From Vreelandella songnenensis (GTDB lineage: Bacteria; Pseudomonadota; Gammaproteobacteria; Pseudomonadales; Halomonadaceae): a DNA stretch of 64,000 nucleotides. A model generated the notes under the pieces. That model was not told the DNA's origin. It searched no databases and saw only the letters and a list, made by a program, of their open reading frames with translations. The position numbers and the translations under genes are program-made. Positions 34,254 to 43,292 of this stretch are shown piece after piece (the first letter of the stretch is position 1; each line of letters opens with the position of its first letter). The DNA lies in NCBI RefSeq assembly GCF_003002925.1, contig NZ_PVTK01000006.1, positions 62,001 to 126,000 of the forward strand, read 5' to 3'.

Positions 34254-35922
34254 TGTCCGCCTCCGTACTGCTGACTACCCGATTGCGGCCTTGATGCTTG
34301 GCACGGTAGAGCGCCTGGTCAGCGGCAAGGCGCAGCGATTGGGTGGTGGGGTAGTTGGGAAAGTCACTGATACCGGCGCTGAAGGTGCAGCGAAAACTCA
34401 GGTCACCGGCGTGAAAATCCACAAGCTCGAAGTCCTGGCGCAGGCCATCGATCAGTTTGGCTGCCTGCTCGGCGCTGACATCTCTGAGCAGGACGACAAA
34501 CTCCTCGCCCCCATACCGGCCAATGGTATCCGAAAGGCGCAGACGGGTTTTAAGCAGCCGGGAAAGGGTAATGATGACCTGATCACCGGCCAGATGGCCG
34601 TAGGTGTCGTTGACTGTCTTGAAATGGTCGATATCGATCATCGCCATGGCGTGTCGGCCATCGCTGCGGTGCGCCTGGGCGAGCGCCTTGTTGATCAGAT
34701 CCGTCGTGGTGCTGTGATTATAAAGACCGGTCATGCTGTCGCGGGTCATCAGCGAGCGCAGAAGGCGCAGACGCTCGGCGCGCAGGCGTACCGCCGAGAC
34801 AAGCTCGTCAGGCACCACCGGCTTGGTGATGAACGCCTCGACCCCCGCGGCCATGGCCGATATCTGTTTCTGGCTGTCGGTTTCGCTGGAAAGGTAGATG
34901 ATCGGCAGGCCCACATGCTCCGGCTGTTGGCGAATGATATTGGCAAGCTCGGTGCCGGAGCAGACCGGCATGTAGACATCCACCAGCAGAAGGTCCGGGC
35001 TGAAGCGCTCAAGCGCGCTCAGCGCATCGTTTGGATGGTGAACCTGATGCACGATCATGCCCGCCTCTTCAAGCATCAGGGCGTGATACTCGGCGACCTC
35101 GTACTCGTCATCGACGATCAACACGCGAAGCGGCTCGTCATCCACCGGCGCAGTCAACTCATCGATGGCGAGCATCAGGTCCAGCGGCTTCACCGGCTTG
35201 GTGAAATAGCCGTTGCAGCCAGCGCGCACTGCGCTCAGGCGCGAGTGAAAGTCGCCATGCCCCGAGAGCACAATGGAGGGGAGTTCCTGGCCGGTCAGCC
35301 GGTTCAGACTGGTCAGCGTTTCAGTGCCTGCGGTCTGCCCATGGGGGAACTGCACGTCCATGATCACGGCATCGGGGCGGCGAGTCAGGACCGCATTGAA
35401 AAATGTATCAGTATCGGCGAAGTGCACCACATCGTGACCGAAACAGCGCAGATGATGCATCAACGGGCTGACATGCTCAGGCTCGTCATCGCACAGATAG
35501 ATAAGCCGTTGGCGTCTGCTTCGCACCTGTTCAGGGTGCTGAGTAAATTCGACGCTATTGAGCGCGGCCAGGGATTTCTGCTGGCCTTGATCGGTCTGCA
35601 GGTAGGCCAGCTCATCGTTCAACTGGCGCAGCAGCGCGACCATGAAATCATCAAGGTCGGCCCGCGGGCACGCATCGGTCAGCGCATCCTCGGCCTGTTC
35701 GGCAAGTAGCGCCAGGCGTTCGAAGCCCAGCGAGCGTCCGGTCCCCTTCAGGCTATGGAAGAACCGGTGGAGATCCGGCGCCAGGCGTGCCTCGGCCTCG
35801 CCCGAAGCACGGCTTGCCTGCCACTGTTCGGCAGTCTGCTCCAAGCGTATGGGGAGCTGGGTGATAAATCGCTGGCGCAGCTGGTTAAGCTTTTCGTGCA
35901 GCGATTGGGCCGGTACGGACAT
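34240..35922 (-). CDS. Hpt-REC-REC-GGDEF diguanylate cyclase, output of chemosensory operon
   Basis: 560 residues from ATG 35922. An Hpt domain with FFHSLKGTGRSLGF (H56) comes first, then REC1 (phosphoacceptor D189 in VIMDVQFP), REC2 (D315 in LLVDVYMP, lysine in ITKPV) and a GGDEF domain. The active site is GGEEF (471-475), with an RxxD inhibitory site five residues earlier (R462-D465), so it should be an active, feedback-controlled c-di-GMP synthase. In the Wsp system this role is taken by the simpler REC-GGDEF protein WspR; the extra REC and Hpt suggest a phosphorelay. A 25-codon upstream extension lacks a ribosome site. Confidence 0.92.
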   Translation of the reverse strand: MSVPAQSLHEKLNQLRQRFITQLPIRLEQTAEQWQASRASGEAEARLAPDLHRFFHSLKGTGRSLGFERLALLAEQAEDALTDACPRADLDDFMVALLRQLNDELAYLQTDQGQQKSLAALNSVEFTQHPEQVRSRRQRLIYLCDDEPEHVSPLMHHLRCFGHDVVHFADTDTFFNAVLTRRPDAVIMDVQFPHGQTAGTETLTSLNRLTGQELPSIVLSGHGDFHSRLSAVRAGCNGYFTKPVKPLDLMLAIDELTAPVDDEPLRVLIVDDEYEVAEYHALMLEEAGMIVHQVHHPNDALSALERFSPDLLLVDVYMPVCSGTELANIIRQQPEHVGLPIIYLSSETDSQKQISAMAAGVEAFITKPVVPDELVSAVRLRAERLRLLRSLMTRDSMTGLYNHSTTTDLINKALAQAHRSDGRHAMAMIDIDHFKTVNDTYGHLAGDQVIITLSRLLKTRLRLSDTIGRYGGEEFVVLLRDVSAEQAAKLIDGLRQDFELVDFHAGDLSFRCTFSAGISDFPNYPTTQSLRLAADQALYRAKHQGRNRVVSSTEADNDGE

Positions 35923-35974
35923 CAGGCTACCTGGACAGTTGGACAAACGTTGTAAGCATATCAAATGGCATGGC

Positions 35975-36331
35975 TTACGCTTTAAATGCCTGTTCAATGG
36001 CGTGAGCTAATGTGACGTCCAGGTCAGCACTCTTTTGCAGGCAGGCCGTAAGTCCTGGCTGCTGTGTCGCGTTAGTCGGCGGCTCATCGCCGGTCAGCAG
36101 GATAAAGGGCAGTGTAATACCCTGCTCGCGAAGCATTTCCAGAAGCGCCAGGCCATTGATCAACGGCATGTGCATGTCGCTGACGATCAGGGCAATGTCA
36201 CTGAGCGTATCCAGCTGGCTGGCAGCTTCCATGGCGTCAAGGGCTATTACCGGCTCGTGGCCCAGTGCTTCAAGATAGGCGGCGGTAATTTCGCCCGCCA
36301 GCGAGTCGTCATCTACGACCAGTATACGCAT
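35975..36331 (-). CDS. Single-domain response regulator (REC)
   Basis: 118 residues, receiver domain only. The acidic pair is in ILVVDDDSL, the phosphoacceptor aspartate in LIVSDMHMP, the threonine in FILLTGDE, and a lysine in CLQKSAD. It lies between the CheA-REC gene and the cyclase gene in the same orientation. It may shuttle phosphate from CheA to the Hpt domain of the cyclase, or act as a phosphate sink (inference). Confidence 0.9.
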   Translation of the reverse strand: MRILVVDDDSLAGEITAAYLEALGHEPVIALDAMEAASQLDTLSDIALIVSDMHMPLINGLALLEMLREQGITLPFILLTGDEPPTNATQQPGLTACLQKSADLDVTLAHAIEQAFKA

Positions 36332-36355
36332 GGGTGCCTCGTTAAATGCAGTACG

Positions 36356-38464
36356 CTAGCCCAGCAGGGCCTTGAGCGTTTCTACCAGATTGTTTTGATC
36401 AAAGCTGCCTTTGACGATGTAGGCATCCGCGCCTACTTCGATACCGCGCCGGCGGTCGGCCTCTTTTTCCCGCGAAGTGATGATGATGATCGGCTTATGA
36501 TAATAACCCTCATTTTCACGTAGTCGGGCGGTAAGTGCAAAGCCATCCATGACCGGCATTTCAATATCGGTGAGTACCGCATCAAACGGTTCGGCTAACG
36601 CCTTGGTCAGGCCGTCGCGGCCATTTTCCGCCAGGGTAACCTGGTATCCCCACGCCTCGAGCACGTCCTTTTCGATTTCCCGGGTGTTCAAGGAATCATC
36701 GACCACCAGAATGTGGTGGGTCTTCTGCGATGCTGCCTCGGGTAAACGCTGGGTCACGCGGCGGCTGCGTTCGATCAGCGCCGGCACGTGCAGCAGGCTC
36801 ACCAGCGCATTGCGCCCCATCGACACCATGCCGGAAACCAGCGGCAGGTGGCGTAAATGCACCGGTAGGGCCTTGATGACCATGTCGCGCTCATCCACCA
36901 ACGCATCGACCTTCAGGGCAAGCTTCTGCTGGCGCTGGTGAACCACCAGCAGCAGCGTTTCATCATCATTGGCAGGCGTTCTGGGAAGCTCCAGCAGGTC
37001 AGCAAGTTCGATCACCGGAACAAACTCATTGCGCAGAATCAGCGTGGTCTGCCCGGCGGCATCGATAAAGGTATCCGGGGCGCGTTTGACCAGCTCTGCC
37101 ACGAACGGTGCGGTGACGCCCAGCGTAATGCCACCGACGCTCACCAGCAGCACGCGCATCATCGCAAGCGACAGGGGAAGCCTCAGGGTAAAGCGTGAGC
37201 CCTTGCCGGGTTCGCTGCTCAGCTGCAGGTCACCGCTTAGCTCATCCACGATGGTGCGCTTGACGACATCCATCCCCACACCGCGCCCGGAAAAGTCGGT
37301 AATCATGCTCTTGGTGGAAAAACCGGGCAGAAAAATCAGCTCCAGGGTTTCCTGCTCACTTAACGCGGCGAGCGCTTCTTCGCTGATCAGCTGCTTGGCG
37401 AGTGCTTTTTGGCGTACCGCCGCAAGCGAAATGCCGGCACCGTCGTCGCGCATTTCCACCACGACCCAGCCGCCATCCTGCCAGGCTTCCAGGGTCAACT
37501 GGCCGCGCGGCGGCTTGCCGGCGGTTTGACGTTCGTCAGGTGCCTCGATGCCGTGATCCAGAGCATTGCGCAAAAGGTGAATCAGCGGCTCGGAGAGTCG
37601 GTCGATCATCTGCCGGTCAAGCTCGATTTCGCTGCCGCGTACCCGGCAGTCGACCTGCTTGCCAAGTGAGCGGCCAAGCTCGCGGGCCATTTGTGAAAGC
37701 GGGTCAAACACCACGCTCAAAGGCAGCATGCGCATTTGCAGAGCGCGGTCGTGAAGATCGCTCATCAGGGTGTCGTGAGCCAGAACGCTATCTTTCAGTT
37801 CACGGCTGAACGCATTGAAGGGCGCCTGCTGTGCTGGCGAAAGCGTATGGCTCAAGGCGGCCGCCTGAGCCGCCAGCGTGTGCAGATGGTGATGGCCGGA
37901 AAGCACTTCTCCCATCAGGCGAATGACATCGTCCAGGCGGTCAAGGCGAACGCGCACGGTATCGCTCAAATGCAGATCCGCCGTCGCGCCTGAAGGGACG
38001 TTCGGTACGGTCTCGGAAGGTGGCGCGATCAACGTTTGAGGTGGGGGCGGGTTGTCCGCTACTGGCGGCTGGGTCAGCGCCGCGGCTTCCAGCGCCTGAC
38101 ATAGTGCCGCATCGGCCTCGGGCAGCGCATCGGGGGAGGTGTCCTGGGCCAGCCGGTTTACCTGGTCGGCAAGGGCGTCAATGGCCTGATTGAGCAGGCT
38201 GGTAATCGAATCATCAGGCACCTGGGTGCCTTCACGCAGGGCGCTCAACAACTCTTCGGTACTGTGGGAAAGCGCGGTAATCGGCACAAGCTTGAGCATT
38301 CGTGAAGAGCCTTTGAGCGTATGCGCCGAGCGAAACAGCTCGTTGATCAGTTCCGGGTCGCGCTGCCCCGACTCAAGCGCACTGACGCCCTGGCGCAGGC
38401 GGGGCAGGTGGTCCGTGGCTTCTTCGATGAAGCGCTGTATAAAGCGTCGAATATCCAGCGCCAT
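36356..38464 (-). CDS. CheA-REC hybrid histidine kinase (WspE-like)
   Basis: 702 residues. Domains in order: Hpt with FRSAHTLKGSSRM (H48), a proline-rich linker (about 130-165), dimerisation and HATPase domain (LLRNALDHGIEAP, MRDDGAGI, FSGRGVGMDVVK), CheW-like regulatory domain (about 430-560), then a C-terminal receiver with D in VLTDIEMPVMDG. This is the WspE/FrzE arrangement. It autophosphorylates and should feed CheB, its own REC, the free REC and the cyclase. Its ATG shares a base with the cheR stop (TGATG). Confidence 0.94.
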   Translation of the reverse strand: MALDIRRFIQRFIEEATDHLPRLRQGVSALESGQRDPELINELFRSAHTLKGSSRMLKLVPITALSHSTEELLSALREGTQVPDDSITSLLNQAIDALADQVNRLAQDTSPDALPEADAALCQALEAAALTQPPVADNPPPPQTLIAPPSETVPNVPSGATADLHLSDTVRVRLDRLDDVIRLMGEVLSGHHHLHTLAAQAAALSHTLSPAQQAPFNAFSRELKDSVLAHDTLMSDLHDRALQMRMLPLSVVFDPLSQMARELGRSLGKQVDCRVRGSEIELDRQMIDRLSEPLIHLLRNALDHGIEAPDERQTAGKPPRGQLTLEAWQDGGWVVVEMRDDGAGISLAAVRQKALAKQLISEEALAALSEQETLELIFLPGFSTKSMITDFSGRGVGMDVVKRTIVDELSGDLQLSSEPGKGSRFTLRLPLSLAMMRVLLVSVGGITLGVTAPFVAELVKRAPDTFIDAAGQTTLILRNEFVPVIELADLLELPRTPANDDETLLLVVHQRQQKLALKVDALVDERDMVIKALPVHLRHLPLVSGMVSMGRNALVSLLHVPALIERSRRVTQRLPEAASQKTHHILVVDDSLNTREIEKDVLEAWGYQVTLAENGRDGLTKALAEPFDAVLTDIEMPVMDGFALTARLRENEGYYHKPIIIITSREKEADRRRGIEVGADAYIVKGSFDQNNLVETLKALLG

Positions 38465-39834
38465 CAGCTCGCTCCCTGCGTGGCAAGTAGTGCGTCGAGG
38501 TGACGGTTTGCCAGAAAGCGCGCATCCCCCGGCGGCAGCGGCGAAGTGATGGTTTGCAGACCGCCGCTGGCGGTCGGTGCCTCATCCAATAAACGGATAA
38601 CCGCGCTATAGCCGTGACGGCATTGAACCGGGTCATCGGCAAGCTCACCCTGGCGGAAAAGCTCGGCCTTGTAGAAGTGCGCCGGCCAGCAGTCAGGTGC
38701 GGTATAGATCGCCCGCTTGAAGAACCCGTAAGCCTGCTCCGGCGCCTGCTGCCAGCGCGCCACCAGCCCCGACAGCAACAGCACATCCACCGACCAGGGC
38801 TGTCTGATCAGCAGCGCTTCGAGCAGCTCGGCGGCCTGCTGAAACGCGTTTTGGTCAAGCAGCCGATGGGCACGCTGAAGCTCCTGGGTAAACGAGGACG
38901 ACGATTCATCGGGCACCGGCGGTTCAGGAGGCGGCGCCTGGAGCGTAACGGCCGGGGGAGCCGAAGGCGCGTCAGGCAGTGCAGGTACACGTGTATCCGC
39001 TACCCATGCAGGTGCCAGGGATGGCGCTGCCGGTAGCTTGTCAGGCCGGAAGTAAAACACGTCCTTGCTTTGGGCAAGTGTGAACACGCCCAGATCATTA
39101 CCCAGCGTTTCCGCTACCCCGCATAGCATGATGCCCTGGGGAGCCAACAGCCGATGCAGATACTGCTGGATGCGCCGCCTTGTCGGTTCGTCAAAATAGA
39201 TCGATACGTTACGAAAGAGAATGACGTCAAACGGACCGTGCAGCGCGTTGGCTGCAGGCTGTAACAGGTTAAACGGGTGAAACGTTACCCAGCGGCGCAG
39301 CGTATCGCTGATCTTGTAGAGGTGACGGTGGCTCTCGAAGTAGCGCAGCTTCAGCGCCGGATGCAGGGCGCGAAACGCCATGCCGCCGTAGATACCTTGG
39401 CGTGCCTTGCCCAGAATCTGCTGATCCACATCGCCGCCGGCCAGCGTAAATAGCCGGGTGGCGCGCTCGCCGTAGCGTTCAAATAGCGCCATGGCGAGGC
39501 TATAGGGCTCTTCGCCGGATGAGCAGCCGGCACTCAAGATGGAGAGCGGCGCGCCCTTTGCCGCCAGGCGTTCGGGCAGATGGGTATCCACCAGCCAGTC
39601 TAGCGCGTCGGGTTCGCGGAAAAAGTAGGTTTCGTTAACGGTCAGCTGGCTGATGAAGTGATCGAACAGCGCGCTATCCCGCTCCAGGCGGGCAAGCTGC
39701 GCCACCGCATCGTCAAGCCCGGTCGTGGCCCGTAACGTATCGAGCGCCTTGTTAAGGCGCGCCTCGGCCATGCCGTCAAGCTGAAGCCCACAGCGCTTTC
39801 TGACCAGCTCCTTGAAGGGGGCAAGCGTACTCAT
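38464..39834 (-). CDS. CheR methyltransferase with C-terminal TPR region (WspC-like)
   Basis: 456 residues. The SAM-binding motif is SAGCSSGEEPYSLAM, with LTVNETYFFREP before it and DVILFRNVSIYFDEPTRRRI after it, all CheR marks. A proline-rich linker follows, then TPR-like helices (about 315-420: AHRLLDQNAFQQAAELLEALL..., SGLVARWQQAPEQAYGFFKRAIYTAPDCWPAHFYKAELF). CheR fused to TPRs is the WspC design. ATG 39834 overlaps the cheB stop by 4 bp (ATGA); an upstream ATG at 39849 is possible. Confidence 0.92.
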   Translation of the reverse strand: MSTLAPFKELVRKRCGLQLDGMAEARLNKALDTLRATTGLDDAVAQLARLERDSALFDHFISQLTVNETYFFREPDALDWLVDTHLPERLAAKGAPLSILSAGCSSGEEPYSLAMALFERYGERATRLFTLAGGDVDQQILGKARQGIYGGMAFRALHPALKLRYFESHRHLYKISDTLRRWVTFHPFNLLQPAANALHGPFDVILFRNVSIYFDEPTRRRIQQYLHRLLAPQGIMLCGVAETLGNDLGVFTLAQSKDVFYFRPDKLPAAPSLAPAWVADTRVPALPDAPSAPPAVTLQAPPPEPPVPDESSSSFTQELQRAHRLLDQNAFQQAAELLEALLIRQPWSVDVLLLSGLVARWQQAPEQAYGFFKRAIYTAPDCWPAHFYKAELFRQGELADDPVQCRHGYSAVIRLLDEAPTASGGLQTITSPLPPGDARFLANRHLDALLATQGAS

Positions 39835-40892
39835 GAAGAGGGCTGCCATAGCGCCGCAGAACAGCGAACGTCGCGCAATAGCTGACCGGGTAGATCATCC
39901 AGCGCAAGAGTGTGCCGGATAACGCCTGCGTTGACGGCCTCCTGGTTCATGCCATAGATCACCGAGCTTGCTTCGTCCTGGGCAAGCGTTCTGCCACCGG
40001 CAAGGTGAATGGCACGCATACCGTTGACCCCATCGCGCCCCATACCGGTCAGAATCAGCCCGATGGCATCGCTGCCGTACACATCGGCCACGCTTTTCAG
40101 CAGCACATCGCCGCACGGATGGTACAGTGCATTCGCGGGGCTTGGCTTGAGTTCAAGACGATGCTGAAGAGTGACGTACATGTCGCTTTCCGAAGGCGAC
40201 AGGTAGACACAGCCCGGCATCAGGCGCTCACCCGAGCGGCCAACGCTGACCGGCAGGGCGCAGAGTGAGGCAAGCCACTGGGCCATGCCCTCAATAAACC
40301 CGTGGCTGATGTGCTGAGCAATCACGATAGGCGCAGGAAAGGCCGCCGGCAGCCGGTTCAGCAACCGCGCCAGTGCCTGCGGCCCGCCCGTCGAGCAGGC
40401 GATGGCAATGACATGCTGGAAACCGCGTGGCGGCGCTGTGGGCAGTGCGCTTGGCGTTGGCCGCTGCGCCTGAAACTCGGCGGTCGCGCGGCGGCGTAGC
40501 CGGGTAATCACCGTCACGCCGGCCAGCAGGCGCACCCGGGCCAGCAGATGCTCGGCATCCTGATCGTCAAAAGCGGGCTTGGGCATGACCTCAAGGGCGC
40601 CCACTTCCAGCGCCTTGTAGGCCGTCTGGGCATCCGAGCGGTCGCTGATCACCAGAATCGGCACCCCTTTGGTATGCATGATCTCTTCGATGGCGCTCAT
40701 CCCGTCCATCACCGGCATGTTGAGATCCATGGTGATCAACTGAGGTGAGAGCCGTCTTGCAAGCTCGACCGCTTCACGGCCATTAGTGGCTTCGCCCACG
40801 ATCTCGATGTCGCCATCCCGGGTGAGCAGCGTGCGCAACACGTCACGCACCACGTAACTGTCGTCGGCGATCACTACCCGGATGACGCTCAT
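39831..40892 (-). CDS. CheB-type methylesterase response regulator (WspF-like)
   Basis: 353 residues. N-terminal receiver with phosphoacceptor D56 (LITMDLNMPVMDG) and lysine in MPKPAFDD; C-terminal methylesterase with the serine in AIACSTGGP, the histidine in VIAQHISHGF and the aspartate in TGMGRDGVNGMRA. It should demethylate or deamidate the receptor encoded just upstream and give adaptation. A strong AGGAGG lies five bases before the ATG. Confidence 0.95.
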   Translation of the reverse strand: MSVIRVVIADDSYVVRDVLRTLLTRDGDIEIVGEATNGREAVELARRLSPQLITMDLNMPVMDGMSAIEEIMHTKGVPILVISDRSDAQTAYKALEVGALEVMPKPAFDDQDAEHLLARVRLLAGVTVITRLRRRATAEFQAQRPTPSALPTAPPRGFQHVIAIACSTGGPQALARLLNRLPAAFPAPIVIAQHISHGFIEGMAQWLASLCALPVSVGRSGERLMPGCVYLSPSESDMYVTLQHRLELKPSPANALYHPCGDVLLKSVADVYGSDAIGLILTGMGRDGVNGMRAIHLAGGRTLAQDEASSVIYGMNQEAVNAGVIRHTLALDDLPGQLLRDVRCSAALWQPSS

Positions 40893-40902
40893 CGTGGCCT
40901 CC

Positions 40903-42930
40903 TCATGAGCGGTGCGGCTGCTCGGTGTCCTGCTGTGCCAGGGTAAACTCTTGAACCAGCGAGTTGAGTTCGGCGGACATGTTGATCATGTCCTGACTGA
41001 TCTCGGTAATGCTGCGTACCGACTGAGCGTTGCGTGCGCTGGCCGTGTCGATATCGCGCAGCGCGATCACCACCTGATTGCTGGCCGTTTTCTGCTGCTG
41101 GGTGGAAAGCGATATCTGTTGCGCTGCGCTGCTGGTCTGGCTTGCCGCCTTGAGCACGGCGTCCAGGTCCTGGGCGGTACTGACGCTGACGTCAACGCCT
41201 TGCTCAATGGAGGAGGCGCCTTTTTCTGATGCCACTACCAGGCGATTGATGGCGTTCTGGATCTCTTCGGTATGGCCTTCGATCTCTTGAGTTGAGTCGG
41301 TAACGCTATCGGCCAGACGGCGGATTTCGCTGGCCACCACGGAAAACCGGCGGCCGGATTCACCCGCGCTCGAGGCCTCAAGAGCAGCGTTGAAGGCGAT
41401 CAGCTTGGTCTGTGCGGCCAGGGTATTGATCAGCTCCATGACCTTGTTGATCTGCTTGGACTTGGCGCCCAGGGCGACGATTTCCGCAAGGCTCTGTTCG
41501 CTGTCGCTACGGATATCCTGCATCTTGGCTTGCAGAAGCTGCATGGCGGTGCTGCCTTTACGGCTGCGCTCGAGGGTCTGGTTGGCCACGTCCACCACCG
41601 ACTGCGAGTGATCGGCAATCTGGGTCGAGGAGGTGGAGAGCTCTTCCATGGTCGAGGTGATTTCCGCCACCGACGAGGCCATTTCCTCTACCGCGGCGGC
41701 CATGGTCTGATTGGCTTCGTGGCTGATATCGCCGCCGTGAACGCCGGAAAGCCCTGCCGTCTGTGCTAGCTGGTCGGCGACTCGGGTCAGCGCCTGAGCG
41801 TTATTGGAAACCGCCAGAATCGCCCGTGACAGACGCTCCAGTAGCGCGTTGGTCTGATGGGCAAGATCACCCAGCTCCGCGCGGTCATCGGTTTCCACCC
41901 GGCGGGTAAGGTCCAGGCTATGAGTAATACTTTGCAGCTGATGTTGAAAGTGGATGAGGGGGCGAATCAGTCGCCCGGTGAGTGGATAGAGCAGCACCAG
42001 GCCAATCAGCAGAATTAAAAGGCCGAACCCCGTCGAAGTGGCAAACCGCTCCCGCGACAGGTTCAGGTACTCTTCCCTGTCGACTTCCACCATCAAATAG
42101 CGCTTAAGCTCCGGCAGCCAGAGCGTACTGACCAGAAAGACATCGTTCCCGCGCAGCGCTTCATTCACGCGTGGCGTGCTGGCGTCCTGAGAAAGTGCCT
42201 GTAGCGTTTGGCTGCTTAGTGTCTTGAGATCGTTGCCACCGCCGCGAAGCAGTGGCTCGCCCTGCGCGTTCAAGAGCGTCGCCCGGCCGGTCTGGCCCAG
42301 GCGAAAGTTTTCAATCTGGGTGGCCAGGCGGGAGAGATCCAGCCCCGCACCGGCTACCAGCAGCGGGCGGCCGTTGGCGGCATTTGCGGCACTGCGAAAA
42401 TTCAGGAAGACAAAGGATTCCTGGGTGGAAAACGAATCGTGATCGAGGTTGAGCTCGTAATCCGCCCCGCTATCCGTGAACTGGTAATACCAGTCGTCGG
42501 CGCCGCCGGGCATCTCGAGTGGGCGCTGTAACAGCTCGCCCTCGCGGTACTGAAAGTAGTAACCCACACCTTGATACTGCGCGGCCATGAACAGCAGCTC
42601 GGTATCCAGCTGGTCCATCATGCGGGCGAGGTAGGCTTCCACGTCTGGGCGGCTCTCCTCGGGAAATCCGTCGCGCGCCCACTGCTCTATAAAGTAGCTG
42701 TTGGCCAGACTGTTAGAGAGCGCCAGGGCAGGGCTCAGGTCGAGATTGATACGTCTGGCGAGTCCTTCTACCTGGGCGGGCAGCTCTTCATTGAGAAGTA
42801 TGTTCAAACGGGCCTGGCTGAACGAGCGTGCCTGCAGGTAGAGGGCAAGCAGCATGGCCAGGGCCAGCACCGTTCCGAAAGAGATAAAAAGCCTTAACCG
42901 TAAGGGCAAGGATTTCCAGCGCGAGGTCAT
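40903..42930 (-). CDS. Methyl-accepting chemoreceptor of the chemosensory operon (WspA-like)
   Basis: 675 residues. First membrane helix about 15-35, a large periplasmic Cache-like sensor (about 36-305) with YYFQYREGELLQ and SFVFLNFRSAANAANGRPLLVAGAGLDL, second helix about 307-330, HAMP, then the signalling coiled coil. The tip reads NTLAAQTKLIAFNAALEASSAGESGRRFSVVASEIRRLADS. The KLIAFNAALEASSAGE wording differs from the flagellar-type receptor at 11416 and is what I recall for WspA-class receptors. ATG 42930 is chosen because the longer frame starts with TTG. First gene of the operon. Confidence 0.92.
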   Translation of the reverse strand: MTSRWKSLPLRLRLFISFGTVLALAMLLALYLQARSFSQARLNILLNEELPAQVEGLARRINLDLSPALALSNSLANSYFIEQWARDGFPEESRPDVEAYLARMMDQLDTELLFMAAQYQGVGYYFQYREGELLQRPLEMPGGADDWYYQFTDSGADYELNLDHDSFSTQESFVFLNFRSAANAANGRPLLVAGAGLDLSRLATQIENFRLGQTGRATLLNAQGEPLLRGGGNDLKTLSSQTLQALSQDASTPRVNEALRGNDVFLVSTLWLPELKRYLMVEVDREEYLNLSRERFATSTGFGLLILLIGLVLLYPLTGRLIRPLIHFQHQLQSITHSLDLTRRVETDDRAELGDLAHQTNALLERLSRAILAVSNNAQALTRVADQLAQTAGLSGVHGGDISHEANQTMAAAVEEMASSVAEITSTMEELSTSSTQIADHSQSVVDVANQTLERSRKGSTAMQLLQAKMQDIRSDSEQSLAEIVALGAKSKQINKVMELINTLAAQTKLIAFNAALEASSAGESGRRFSVVASEIRRLADSVTDSTQEIEGHTEEIQNAINRLVVASEKGASSIEQGVDVSVSTAQDLDAVLKAASQTSSAAQQISLSTQQQKTASNQVVIALRDIDTASARNAQSVRSITEISQDMINMSAELNSLVQEFTLAQQDTEQPHRS

Positions 42931-43224
42931 TATCAAGGTTGCTCCCGGTTGACCTGTACCCGTCAAGGCAGACAAGGCCGCAGTTTACCGCCAGGCGGTG
43001 AGAGGTGGCGGTCTATGGTAAGTGATTTCACCGATTTTTATGAGTGCTGTCCAGTTTTTGTCCTGGCACCTTTTCAGGGGGTTGGTGCCTTCTTTGTACA
43101 GGTTTATAACTTAATGTGAGTTAATTATAAATAGTCTTCTTGTTTTATATTTTTATTTTCCATAACTGTATGAAATAAAATAGAAATTTAATTTAAATTG
43201 ATTTTATGGCAAGCGTTTATTTTT

Positions 43225-43253
43225 TTGACAAAAGTGGTACATGGACGTAATCT
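43225..43253 (+). promoter_or_regulatory. Near-consensus sigma-70 promoter in AT-rich gap
   Basis: TTGACA (43225-43230), exactly 17 bp, then TAATCT (43248-43253), 40 bp before the ATG at 43293. It sits in the AT-rich gap 42931-43292 that separates the chemoreceptor operon from the divergent adenylation-like gene. A GGCACC/GGTGCC inverted repeat (43065-43089) is also in this gap. Confidence 0.75.
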
Positions 43254-43292
43254 CAGCGCCAATGGAAATGATGTTCTTGCTAAGGAAATAGC

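Noticed and set aside
34291..35709. Plus-strand open frame of about 470 codons opposite the cyclase gene
   Set aside because: Shadow of the Hpt-REC-REC-GGDEF gene, whose motifs are clear on the minus strand.
43065..43089. GGCACC/GGTGCC inverted repeat upstream of the adenylation-like gene, considered as a transposon end
   Set aside because: Only six paired bases, no transposase or target duplication nearby.
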